Under the pieces are notes generated by a model. That model saw only the letters and a program-made list of their open reading frames with translations, searched no databases and was not told the DNA's origin. From NCBI GenBank assembly GCA_900540995.1, contig UQHO01000009.1, positions 1 to 59,395 of the forward strand: a DNA stretch of 59,395 nt. The letters run 5' to 3'. This DNA is from an uncultured Collinsella sp. GTDB lineage: Bacteria; Actinomycetota; Coriobacteriia; Coriobacteriales; Coriobacteriaceae. Positions within the stretch are counted from its first letter, which is position 1; each line of letters begins with the position of its first letter. The position numbers and the translations under genes were made by a program. Shown piece after piece: positions 7,964 to 15,821 of the stretch.

Positions 7964-8034
7964 TAAGTTGCGGTGAGATAGGGACTGTTTTGAAGCTCCA
8001 AAGCGCCAAACAGTCCGTATATCACCGCAACTTA
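7964..8034 (+). repeat. Long hairpin with 27-nt arms
   Basis: Arms at 7964-7990 and 8008-8034 (TAAGTTGCGGTGA.. and ..TCACCGCAACTTA) pair at 25 of 27 positions around a 17-nt loop. It lies 44 nt after the regulator stop. Arm length matches family 1, but the conserved internal loop is absent. Confidence 0.8.
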
Positions 8035-8095
8035 CAAACAACTGGGTCAGTTCCGGCACGGAGATTAGCATTGAGCTGACCGCGCACCAAGAAAA

Positions 8096-8235
8096 GGGCC
8101 TATTTACTACGTTTAACTCGAGAGGGCCGACCATACCCGCCTTTTCCGAAAACTGGCAAGCCCTCTACCTGCGGTTTTAATTTCATAATCTTTGTCACGG
8201 TCGAGGGTGTGGTAGCAAACGTAGTAGATAGGCCC
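8096..8235 (+). repeat. Inverted repeat with 19-nt arms around about 100 nt
   Basis: GGGCCTATTTACTACGTTT (8096-8114) pairs with 8217-8235, with one wobble. The 102 nt between show no clear second stem and no open reading frame worth calling. It could be a small MITE-like element or a structured RNA. Confidence 0.6.
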
Positions 8236-8349
8236 ATTTTGTGGCATACGACCCATACAAGCCCAATCTCGAAGGCCAAAGAGAGCCTCTCATCCACGCC
8301 TGCGAGCGAAAACCAAATAGAATGAAAGGCAAATGGAAAGCCCGTTTGA

Positions 8350-8394
8350 CGGGGCAAACGCCGGGCCACCTAATGGTTGTCCGGCGTTTGCCCC
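8350..8394 (+). repeat. Hairpin next to a family 3 repeat
   Basis: GGGGCAAACGCCGG (8350-8363) pairs perfectly with CCGGCGTTTGCCCC (8381-8394). Its right arm runs into the family 3 repeat copy that follows. It lies beyond the 3' end of the minus-strand permease gene. Confidence 0.75.
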
Positions 8395-8434
8395 AATAAA
8401 ACCCGCCAAAATAAACCTGTCCCTTTTTGGCAGG
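8382..8434 (+). repeat. Family 3 dispersed repeat, copy c (3' of FtsX permease)
   Basis: The copy carries the core AATAAAACCCGCCAAAA and CTTTTTGGCAGG and directly abuts the permease stop codon (8435-8437). On the minus strand the hairpin is followed by a TTTTATT tract, so it probably terminates the ABC operon. Confidence 0.85.
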
Positions 8435-11212
8435 CTACTCGGCGCTCTTGAGGGCACCGACCATGTCGATCTTATTGAGGGTGCGATTGGTAGCGAGGTT
8501 GACGATGATCGTAAAGCCGAAGGAAAGCACCACGGCAAGCACGTAGCTCAGCGGCTCGACCTCGACGTCAAAGTACAGCGACGGCATCTGCAAAATGTAG
8601 GTAAAGCTCTCGGCCAGCAAGCCGCCCAGCGGCACGCCCAGCGCGGCTCCGATCGCCGTAAGAATCAACGTCTCCTTGTTGACGTAATGGTGCACCTCGC
8701 CACGACGGAAGCCCAGCACCTTGATAGTCGCCAGCTCGCGTTCGCGCTCCGAGATGTTGGTGTTAGACAACGTAAATACCACCACAAACGACAGGCACGC
8801 CGCCATAAAGGTCACAAGCACCACGACCGAATTAATAATCGTAAAGTTTGCCTCATAGTTTTCCCAATGCTCGGCGGTACTCGACAGCGTAATCCAACCA
8901 TCGCTCTTAAGACGGTTGGTAAACGCAATCTGATCGGCCGACGAACCCTTAAGCAGCGCAAGGATGCCGTTGAGGCGCGCGCTTCGGCCGAACGCGCGCT
9001 CATAGGTGCCCTGCGTCATGTAAAGCGTGTTACCCAGATAGTTGAGCGAGATGTCGCTGACCTTGACCTTGGCGACGTTGAGCGACGAATCCTGGACCTG
9101 CGCCGTGTCACCCGGCTTGATCCCCAGCACCAGCTGAGAGCTCTTGCTCAAATACACATCCCCGTCACGCAGGGCGAGCGGTTCTTTGGACTCATCCTCC
9201 AGGCGCACGTAATCGCCCAAGTCACCCGTGCGGTCGTCGGGAATCACGATGAGCTGCACGGTCTCGCTCTTACCGCCAAATGTAAAGGTGACGTTGTCTG
9301 TCATAATCGGCAGCGTCGAAGTCACGGTCACGTTGGAATCCTTGGCTGCACTGCGCTCATCCAACGCCGCGCACGTCTGCGAAAAATCATCGGGGTTGGC
9401 GACCGCCAGCAAATCGTAGCGCGTGATGTGGCCGTACTGCTTGGGCGACAGCGCGACCGACGTATCACGGATGCCCATGCCGCAAATCACAAGCGCCGTG
9501 CAGCCCGCAATGCCAAAGATGGTCATAAAGGCGCGCTTTTTGTAGCGGAACAGGTTGCGTGCAGCGACCTTGTTCAAAAAGCCCATGCGGTGCCAGATAA
9601 AGCCGATGCGCTCGAGCAGAATGCGCGAGCCGGCGCGCGGAGCCTTGGGGCGCATGAGCGAGGCAGGGGTCTCGGCCATCTCGTGGCGGCAGGCGATAAT
9701 CGTGGCTCCCACCACGCCCACGGCAAACAGCGCCACCGAAACGATCGAGGACACGATGTCGTACGAAAGTAGCATCTGGGGCAGCGAGTACATGTCGTCG
9801 AACACCGTAAACAAGAACAGCGGCAGACCCACAAATCCGATGATATTGCCGAGCACGCCACCGATCAGACACGCCCACAGCGAGTAGTCCACATATTTGG
9901 ACAGGATACGCCCGCGTGAATAGCCGAGCGCCTTGTACAGGCCAATAAGTGTGCGCTCCTCCTCGACCATGCGGGTGGCAGTGGTGAGGCTGATAAGCAC
10001 GGCGACGATAAAGAAGATGAACGGGAACACCGTGGCGATGGCCTCGATCGAAGAACTATCGCTCTCGACGCTCGAGTAGCTTGCGATATTGCCGCGGTCC
10101 TGGATGTACCAGGTGCATTCGCCCAGGTCAGAGAGCTCGGCGCGGGCATCGGCAAACTGCTGGTCGGCGGCGGCGCGGCGCTGGTCCAGGTCGGCTTGCG
10201 CCTGCGCACGCTCGTCGCTGCCCTCGGCCATGCGATTGATGTTGTCCTGCTCGATCCCAAAGACCATATTCGCCTGACGCTCAGCCGCGTCCAAGCTCGC
10301 CGGTGTGTCGACCGTCAGCTCCTGGGCGCGCGCCTTCTCACGCTCCTCGCGGATCTTCTCGATATTGCCCTTGACCTCATTGATCTTTGCCGAGTAGGCA
10401 TCCGAATAGGAGTTGAGGCTCTTGACTCCCTCGACGACCACGTGGACAGCGGAGTAGGAAGAAGATGTCGCGGCGTCCTCGCTCACATAGAACTTATAGT
10501 CCGCAGTCGAAGCAGCGCGAAAGGCGTTGACCGTCGAGTCGGAGCTCACATCAGTGGGATCGAGGACCTCAGCCGTAATGGTGTAGTCGCCCGCGGCAAA
10601 TTGATCCTTGGCACTTTGGTTCGACGAGCTCGCATCGTTGGCGGCAAAGCTCACCGTATCGCCGATTTTCTTGCCCGAAGCCTTCAAAAAACGTGAGGTC
10701 ACTGCCACTTCGCCCGAAGTCTCGGGCAGCTCGCCGCGTACTAGCACCGGTTGGTCAATATTCTCTTTGGAGAGGCTCTGTACGACGACACGCTCGCGCG
10801 TCGTACCCACGGCGGTATAGGCGGTCTCGGTATAGATGCCCTCGGCCGTCTCGACGCCATCGACCTCTTGGACCGCAGCAAGATCGTCATCGGTCAGACC
10901 ATAGGTCGACTGCACGTTGATGTCATAGACATTCTGCTGGTCAAAGTAAGCGTCAACCGAATCGCACAGGTCCTCGCAGCCCGCCTTAAGGCCGCACATC
11001 ACGCTCACGCCAAGCGCCGTGATGATCACGATTGACAAGAAGCGCTTAAGGCTGCCGCGAATCGTGCGGTAGATGCCACGGCGAAAAACCGTCGGCACCA
11101 TATCGTTTGAGCTTTGGGCGGTGCGGTAGGTCGTAAAATCCTGCTCGCGCTCCGTGTTCTGCGCATCGCGGCGTTGGCTGTTTTGGCGGTCCTGATCCAT
11201 GGGCGCTACCAC
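8435..11212 (-). CDS. FtsX-like ABC transporter permease (large)
   Basis: This 925-aa permease works with the ATPase encoded just upstream. It has an N-terminal membrane segment (FLSIVIITALGVSVMCGL), a long extracytoplasmic domain with an Ala/Glu/Arg-rich coiled coil around residues 275-360, a first FtsX domain with several membrane spans (about 395-520), a second extracytoplasmic part, and a C-terminal FtsX domain. Two FtsX blocks in one chain are typical of MacB/LolE-type or lipoprotein and antimicrobial exporters fused head to tail. The GTG at 11212 overlaps the ATPase stop by 7 nt. An ATG at 11200 is an alternative start, and neither has a strong ribosome site. The substrate is unknown. 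Confidence 0.88.
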   Translation of the reverse strand: MVAPMDQDRQNSQRRDAQNTEREQDFTTYRTAQSSNDMVPTVFRRGIYRTIRGSLKRFLSIVIITALGVSVMCGLKAGCEDLCDSVDAYFDQQNVYDINVQSTYGLTDDDLAAVQEVDGVETAEGIYTETAYTAVGTTRERVVVQSLSKENIDQPVLVRGELPETSGEVAVTSRFLKASGKKIGDTVSFAANDASSSNQSAKDQFAAGDYTITAEVLDPTDVSSDSTVNAFRAASTADYKFYVSEDAATSSSYSAVHVVVEGVKSLNSYSDAYSAKINEVKGNIEKIREEREKARAQELTVDTPASLDAAERQANMVFGIEQDNINRMAEGSDERAQAQADLDQRRAAADQQFADARAELSDLGECTWYIQDRGNIASYSSVESDSSSIEAIATVFPFIFFIVAVLISLTTATRMVEEERTLIGLYKALGYSRGRILSKYVDYSLWACLIGGVLGNIIGFVGLPLFLFTVFDDMYSLPQMLLSYDIVSSIVSVALFAVGVVGATIIACRHEMAETPASLMRPKAPRAGSRILLERIGFIWHRMGFLNKVAARNLFRYKKRAFMTIFGIAGCTALVICGMGIRDTSVALSPKQYGHITRYDLLAVANPDDFSQTCAALDERSAAKDSNVTVTSTLPIMTDNVTFTFGGKSETVQLIVIPDDRTGDLGDYVRLEDESKEPLALRDGDVYLSKSSQLVLGIKPGDTAQVQDSSLNVAKVKVSDISLNYLGNTLYMTQGTYERAFGRSARLNGILALLKGSSADQIAFTNRLKSDGWITLSSTAEHWENYEANFTIINSVVVLVTFMAACLSFVVVFTLSNTNISERERELATIKVLGFRRGEVHHYVNKETLILTAIGAALGVPLGGLLAESFTYILQMPSLYFDVEVEPLSYVLAVVLSFGFTIIVNLATNRTLNKIDMVGALKSAE

Positions 11213-11907
11213 TCGATCGTCTCGATCGGCACGGGATTTTGCTGGACTGTCTCGCTCTCTACGCGACCGCTCTTAAAGCGAATCAGGCGATCGGCCATGG
11301 GCGCCAGCGCAGAGTTGTGGGTGATGATAATGACCGTAATGCCCTGCTTGCGGCAAGTGTCCTGTAGCAGCTGCAAGATCTGCTTGCCGGTTTTGTAGTC
11401 GAGTGCACCCGTAGGCTCGTCGCACAAAAGCAGCTTGGGGTTCTTGGCCAGCGCGCGGGCGATGGATACGCGCTGCTGCTCGCCGCCCGAAAGCTGCGCC
11501 GGAAAGTTGCCCAGGCGCTCGCCCAGGCCAACCTGACGAAGCGTTTGCTCGGCATCGAGCGAATCGGGGCAGATCTGCGCCGCGAGTTCGACGTTCTCAA
11601 GCGCCGTCAGGTTAGGAACCAGATTGTAGAACTGGAAGACAAAGCCGACGTCGGCGCGGCGGTATTCCACGAGTTGCGCCTCATTGGCGGAGCTCACGTC
11701 GCGCCCGTCCACCGTCACAGTGCCGGAGGTTACCGTATCCATGCCGCCCAGAATGTTGAGGGCCGTGGTCTTGCCGGCGCCCGAAGCGCCCAGAATGATG
11801 GCGAGCTCACCGCGCTCGACCGTAAAGCTCGCGCCGTCGAGCGCGTGGATGCGGGCGTCGCCCTCGCCGTATGCCTTGATGACGTCTTTGAATTCGATAT
11901 AGGCCAT
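11206..11907 (-). CDS. ABC transporter ATP-binding protein (MacB/LolD type)
   Basis: This 233-aa ATPase of the LolD/MacB class energises the downstream FtsX permease. It shows the full motif set: Walker A GASGAGKTT, Q-loop VFQFYNLVP, signature LSGGEQQR, Walker B LLLCDEPTGALD and switch His in ITHN. The gene is first in a two-gene minus-strand operon and overlaps the permease start. Upstream, the 271-nt gap to the divergent GyrI-like gene contains an inverted copy of the family 3 repeat and a LexA-like palindrome. Confidence 0.93.
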   Translation of the reverse strand: MAYIEFKDVIKAYGEGDARIHALDGASFTVERGELAIILGASGAGKTTALNILGGMDTVTSGTVTVDGRDVSSANEAQLVEYRRADVGFVFQFYNLVPNLTALENVELAAQICPDSLDAEQTLRQVGLGERLGNFPAQLSGGEQQRVSIARALAKNPKLLLCDEPTGALDYKTGKQILQLLQDTCRKQGITVIIITHNSALAPMADRLIRFKSGRVESETVQQNPVPIETIEW

Positions 11908-11956
11908 CGATTAATTCCCATCTGGTCGGATAACTCTTTAGTATTACCCATTTCGC

Positions 11957-12008
11957 ACCTACCAAAAAGGGACAGGTTTATTTTGGCAGGTTTTATATGG
12001 GGAAACGG
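11957..12008 (-). repeat. Family 3 dispersed repeat, copy d (5' of ABC ATPase)
   Basis: This is the only copy in inverted orientation on the + strand (ACCTACCAAAAAGG, then GGTTTATTTTGGCAGG). Read on the minus strand it precedes the ABC operon by 49 nt, in the same relation to its gene as copies a and f. It carries the GGTAGG variant seen in those two copies. Confidence 0.85.
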
Positions 12009-12108
12009 CAGCTATAGATAGGGCGCCGGGGAGGCCGAGAAATCATCGACGGGGTCAGGCCGACCGCCAAACACAACGCACGCATCTCAATCTGTCAGCC
12101 AAGTCATT

Positions 12109-12122
12109 CGAACAGCTGTTCG
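12109..12122 (+). promoter_or_regulatory. LexA-like (SOS) palindrome upstream of GyrI-like gene
   Basis: CGAACAGCTGTTCG is a perfect 14-nt palindrome with the GAAC-N4-GTTC core of Gram-positive LexA boxes. It lies 57 nt before the start at 12179. A -10-like TATGAT lies 6-10 nt downstream (12128-12133 or 12132-12137), so a bound repressor would cover the promoter. LexA binding is an inference. Confidence 0.6.
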
Positions 12123-12178
12123 TTTCTATGATATGATTCAACTATCTAAGCAGGCCAATACGCAGAAAGGCGGCCAAC

Positions 12179-12817
12179 ATGGCGTTCGACTTTAAGAAGG
12201 AATGCAAGGAGCTCTACAAACCTGCAAGCAAGCCGAGTATCGTAACTGTCCCGCCTATGAGCTACGTTGCCGTTCGCGGAAAGGGTGACCCAAATACCGA
12301 AGGTGGCGAGTATCAAAACGCCCTGCCGCTACTTTACGGCATCGCCTATACCGTCAAGATGTCAAAGAAAGGCTCAAGGAGTATCGAGGGCTATTTCGAC
12401 TTTGTGGTACCGCCGCTCGAGGGTTTCTGGTGGCAAGAGTCCCCGAGCGGTGACATCGATTATGTACGCAAGGACAATTTCAACTTTATCTCGTGCATCC
12501 GCCTGCCCGATTTCGTCACCCGAGATGACTTTGACTGGGCAGTCGCGGAAGCCACGACCAAAAAGAAACTAGACTTTTCCGCCGTCGAACTGCTTAAAGT
12601 TGACGAGGGCCTCTGCGTTCAATGCATGCACACCGGGCCCTACGACGACGAGCCAGCAACCGTAGACGCCATGCATGAATATGCGACCGAGCAGGGCTAT
12701 GTCCCCGACTTCTCAGACGCCCGTTTACATCACGAAATCTATCTCTCCGATCCACGCAAATGTGCACCGGAGAAACTTAAGACAGTGGTTCGTCATCCTA
12801 TCAAGCGCGCTGAATAG
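12179..12817 (+). CDS. GyrI-like small-molecule-binding domain protein
   Basis: This 212-aa stand-alone protein of the GyrI-like (SAV2460-like) family binds small molecules in related proteins. It begins MAFDFKKECKELY and has the early segment SIVTVPPMSYVAVRGKGDPN. Characteristic segments are the FVVPPLEGFWW strand, the CMHTGPYDDEP loop and the C-terminal LHHEIYLSDPRK. There is no DNA-binding domain. Family members are implicated in drug or gyrase-inhibitor protection, but activity is not established for most. The upstream palindrome suggests SOS-type control, which would fit, since E. coli SbmC/GyrI is LexA-regulated. AAAGGCGG precedes the ATG. Confidence 0.8.
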   Translation: MAFDFKKECKELYKPASKPSIVTVPPMSYVAVRGKGDPNTEGGEYQNALPLLYGIAYTVKMSKKGSRSIEGYFDFVVPPLEGFWWQESPSGDIDYVRKDNFNFISCIRLPDFVTRDDFDWAVAEATTKKKLDFSAVELLKVDEGLCVQCMHTGPYDDEPATVDAMHEYATEQGYVPDFSDARLHHEIYLSDPRKCAPEKLKTVVRHPIKRAE

Positions 12818-12930
12818 CGTGGGGCGTCATTTCACGCGCTAGGTTTTAAGCCAGCCAACCAGCCGCCTCCTAGGCCGTCCGGTAATAATCTTGACGCGGC
12901 CCGTCGCATCTTATAAGTTTGTTTTGCTAA

Positions 12931-12974
12931 AGCTGGAAAGCCTCTCAACGATGCGCAACTCCAGCTCTTTTTCT
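12931..12974 (+). terminator. Terminator-like hairpin just before the ClC gene
   Basis: AGCTGGA (12931-12937) pairs with TCCAGCT (12960-12966) and is followed by CTTTTTCT. It ends 14 nt before the ClC start, so it either terminates the upstream GyrI-like gene or acts as a leader attenuator. Confidence 0.6.
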
Positions 12975-12987
12975 ATCAAGAGAGCAA

Positions 12988-14238
12988 GTGTCGGAAAGCA
13001 AAATGTCAGAAAGCAACGTATCGAGCAGGATTAAACGCCTGGTCAACACCTATAGCGGCCTCGTGCTTATGGGTGCCGTCGGAATCCCTATCGGCATCAT
13101 CGTTGGCGCCATCTGTGCCCTTTTTGGTCGTGTGCTCCTGGCAATCGGCGCCTTCCGGGACGCGCACGTCGCGTTGCTGCTCCCCTTTCTCGCTCTTGCG
13201 GGCCTTGCCATCGTGTTTGCCTACCGCACCTGGGGCAAGGGCACCGACCGCGGCATGAGTCTGGTGTTCGACGTAAGCCACGGACGCGAGGACGCCATCT
13301 CCCCACGTTTGGTGCCGCTCATTATGCTGAGCACGTGGGCCACGCATCTCTTTGGCGGCAGTGCGGGACGCGAGGGCGTGGCCGTGCAGATCGGTGCAAC
13401 CGTCTCGCATTGGATTGGCCAGCGTCTACCTTTCCGAGACCCCGGCAACACGTTTTTGCTTATCGGCATGGCCGCTGGCTTTGCCGGACTCTTTCGAACG
13501 CCGCTCGCCGCTACGGTCTTTGCTGTCGAGGTGCTGGTCGCCGGACGCATGGAATACCGCGCGCTGTTTCCCGCGCTTACGGCTTCACTTGCCGCAAGCA
13601 TGACCTCCGGCGCTCTGGGACTCGAGAAGTTCGAGGTCGCCATTACCGCCTCGTATGCGCTCGACCTCCCCGGTCTTGGACGGCTGGCGTTGTTGGGTAT
13701 CGCGTTTGGTATGGTAGGTGGCGCTTTTGCCTGGTGCCTTGCCCACGCCAAGACCCTTGCGGCGCGGCTGTTCCCCAACCCTTATACGCGCATTGCCGTT
13801 ATGGGCCTTGTGCTGTCGGCGATTTTGTTCGCGCTGTGGCAAGGGCGATACTGCGGACTTGGCACCAACCTGATATCGGCGGCACTCAACGGTGACGGCA
13901 AGGTCGCCATCATGCCTTGGGACTGGGCGCTCAAATTCACACTCACCATTGCCACGCTTGCCGCAGGATATCAGGGTGGCGAGGTAACGCCGCTGTTCTC
14001 CATCGGCGCCAGCCTGGGTGTCGTGCTCGCCGGGATTCTCGGCATGCCCGTCGAGCTCTGCGCCGCGCTGGGATACGCCGCCGTCTTTGGCAGCGCCACC
14101 AACACGCTACTCGCGCCGATCCTCATTGGCTGCGAGGTCTTCGGTTTCGGTAATCTGCCGATGTTCTTCATCGTCTGCGTTGTGGCTTATCTGTTCAACA
14201 TGGACAAATCGATCTACGCTCTGCAAAAGCGAGCGTAG
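12988..14238 (+). CDS. ClC-family chloride/fluoride channel or antiporter
   Basis: This 416-aa integral membrane protein of the ClC family has about ten hydrophobic segments. Signature segments are FGGSAGREGVAVQIG, with the gating-type Glu, and GYQGGEVTPLFSIG in place of the more common GxFxP motif. The YQGGEVTP form resembles the fluoride-exporting ClC subgroup as I recall it, but that assignment is uncertain, and no fluoride riboswitch was recognised upstream. The start is ambiguous: GTG at 12988 (AGAGAG upstream) or ATG at 13003, because a 15-nt segment encoding MSESK/MSESN is tandemly duplicated. The gene stands alone, facing the histidine kinase gene. Confidence 0.88.
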   Translation: MSESKMSESNVSSRIKRLVNTYSGLVLMGAVGIPIGIIVGAICALFGRVLLAIGAFRDAHVALLLPFLALAGLAIVFAYRTWGKGTDRGMSLVFDVSHGREDAISPRLVPLIMLSTWATHLFGGSAGREGVAVQIGATVSHWIGQRLPFRDPGNTFLLIGMAAGFAGLFRTPLAATVFAVEVLVAGRMEYRALFPALTASLAASMTSGALGLEKFEVAITASYALDLPGLGRLALLGIAFGMVGGAFAWCLAHAKTLAARLFPNPYTRIAVMGLVLSAILFALWQGRYCGLGTNLISAALNGDGKVAIMPWDWALKFTLTIATLAAGYQGGEVTPLFSIGASLGVVLAGILGMPVELCAALGYAAVFGSATNTLLAPILIGCEVFGFGNLPMFFIVCVVAYLFNMDKSIYALQKRA

Positions 14239-14296
14239 AAAGATGTCCAAGCAGGTGGTCTCAACCGGAAACGGCATGCCACTCTGAGGCTGTATT

Positions 14297-14376
14297 CCGG
14301 GACACGGTTTCCGCTAGGCCCTCCAAGGGGAAAGTTCATCCCATTCCGAGGCGTCAAACCGGGACACGGTTTCCGC
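14297..14376 (+). repeat. Pair of direct repeats after the ClC gene
   Basis: CCGGGACACGGTTTCCGC occurs at 14297-14314 and 14359-14376, each preceded by a related TCYGAGGC segment. The two thus form an imperfect 35-nt direct repeat with a 62-nt period. Each unit can fold (CGGGACACGGTTTCCG) and a partial third copy (ACCGGAAACGG) lies near 14260. Confidence 0.65.
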
Positions 14377-14392
14377 CCACAGCCTCCTCCAT

Positions 14393-14446
14393 CGACGTTT
14401 CCCCAGATAAAACCTGCCAAAATAAACCTGTCCCTTTTTGGCAGGT
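14393..14446 (+). repeat. Family 3 dispersed repeat, copy e (3' of histidine kinase)
   Basis: CGACGTTTCCCCAGATAAAA followed by CCTGCCAAAATAAACC and CTTTTTGGCAGG ends 2 nt before the kinase stop codon. On the minus strand it forms a hairpin followed by TTTTATC, so it is a plausible terminator for the two-component operon. Confidence 0.85.
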
Positions 14447-14447
14447 C

Positions 14448-15821
14448 TTAGAGGCGGACGGTGAAGGTGATCTGGTTACCGTGGCCGCAGACAGAAGCGC
14501 TCCCGCCATGGGCTTCGGCGATGGCACGCACCACGGATAGGCCCACGCCCGAGCCGCCCGTCTTGGAGCTGCGCGACACGTCCGCACGATAGAAACGGTC
14601 GAACAATCGGTCCAAGTCGCCTTCGGGCAGCTCGTCCACGGCGTTCGATACGATAAGCTCGGCGGCGCCCTTACCCTTGCCGTGCGAGACGGCGCGCAGG
14701 CTCAGCTCGATCACGCTGCCCTCGCTCGCATAGCGTGCGGCGTTGTCCAACAGCAACTCAACCACCTGCGTCACCGCCGCGGCATCGGCATGGACCCGCA
14801 CGCCGTCCGCAATCGATATCGACAGCCGCTTCCCGCGCGAAACCGCCACCGATTCAAACGGCGCCGCAGCCTTGTCCACGGCCTCCGAAAGATCGATCGC
14901 CGTCATAGTAAAGCCCGCCGAGCCCTCGTCCATGCGCGCCAAAAATACCAGACGCTCCGTAAGCGCCGTCAGTCGCGCAACCTGCTCGTGAATGCTCTGC
15001 GTCCACTCACTCTCGCCGCTTTCAATCTCTTGTACCTCGTTCGCGGCATCGATCACAGCGAGCGGCGTCTTGATCTCGTGGCTTGCATCGGTAATGAAGC
15101 GCTTTTGCTTGCTGTAGCTCTCGACCATCGGTCGAATCACGGCGCCCGATGCGACCGTTACAATTGCCAGCACCGCCAGCCAGCCAATGCAACTGATTGC
15201 CACGCTCGCGCTCAAAAACGAATGAAAGCTCGCAAGCTCGCGCGAACAGTCCACGAACACATAGGTTGTCTTGTCGCCCTGAACCGTAGCCGTATAACGG
15301 TAGTTACCAGAAAAGCCCGAAGTCCAGCCCTTGGAATCCAGCCCCATGGCAATACGGGAGGCACGCTTGGCGCCCACCGCGGCAATGCGGGCGGTATTGA
15401 CATCGACCACCTGCCCTTCGACAAGCGTCACCGTAAAGTAGCGCGTGTCGAAGGGAGATTCCGCCGTCATACCTTCAAAATGCCCGGCGTGCACGGCCAC
15501 CCGGTCACCTGCAGCGGCCTTACCGGCGCTCACATCCTGGCCGGGGTCGGTCTTAGGCTCATCTGTCCAATCGATGCCGCCCTTGCCTGCCAGGATATAG
15601 TCCAAGCGTGCATCGGCCATTTTGCAGACGTGCGAGTAATTCACGACATTGATGCCGGCAATGATGAGCGTGAGCACCACGGTCACGGCGCCCATGGCAA
15701 CGAGGATAAACTTGCGACGCAGGCGGCGGCCCAATGCGCCAGCAGAATTTGCCCGCCCTGCACTACGAAAGGTGGCACGAAACCGCTCCGTCAGGTGCTT
15801 CCACCACGCGCGCACGCTCAC
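14448..15821 (-). CDS. Sensor histidine kinase
   Basis: This 457-aa membrane sensor kinase pairs with the response regulator encoded immediately upstream. It has a first membrane span (about residues 37-60), an extracytoplasmic sensing region (about 65-200), a second span (about 205-230), a HisKA helix with the phospho-acceptor His in DASHEIKTPLAV, an N-box DNAARYASEG, and the G-box GGSGVGLSVVRAIAEAHGG. The GTG start at 15821 overlaps the regulator's stop (GTGA), so the two are translationally coupled. The signal is unknown. The FtsX-type ABC operon upstream at 8.4-11.9 kb is a possible but unproven target. Confidence 0.92.
   Translation of the reverse strand: MSVRAWWKHLTERFRATFRSAGRANSAGALGRRLRRKFILVAMGAVTVVLTLIIAGINVVNYSHVCKMADARLDYILAGKGGIDWTDEPKTDPGQDVSAGKAAAGDRVAVHAGHFEGMTAESPFDTRYFTVTLVEGQVVDVNTARIAAVGAKRASRIAMGLDSKGWTSGFSGNYRYTATVQGDKTTYVFVDCSRELASFHSFLSASVAISCIGWLAVLAIVTVASGAVIRPMVESYSKQKRFITDASHEIKTPLAVIDAANEVQEIESGESEWTQSIHEQVARLTALTERLVFLARMDEGSAGFTMTAIDLSEAVDKAAAPFESVAVSRGKRLSISIADGVRVHADAAAVTQVVELLLDNAARYASEGSVIELSLRAVSHGKGKGAAELIVSNAVDELPEGDLDRLFDRFYRADVSRSSKTGGSGVGLSVVRAIAEAHGGSASVCGHGNQITFTVRL

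Noticed and set aside
12818..12987. Fluoride riboswitch ahead of the ClC gene
   Set aside because: I looked because the ClC protein has a fluoride-type motif, but the conserved riboswitch segments are not visible; only a terminator-like hairpin is present.
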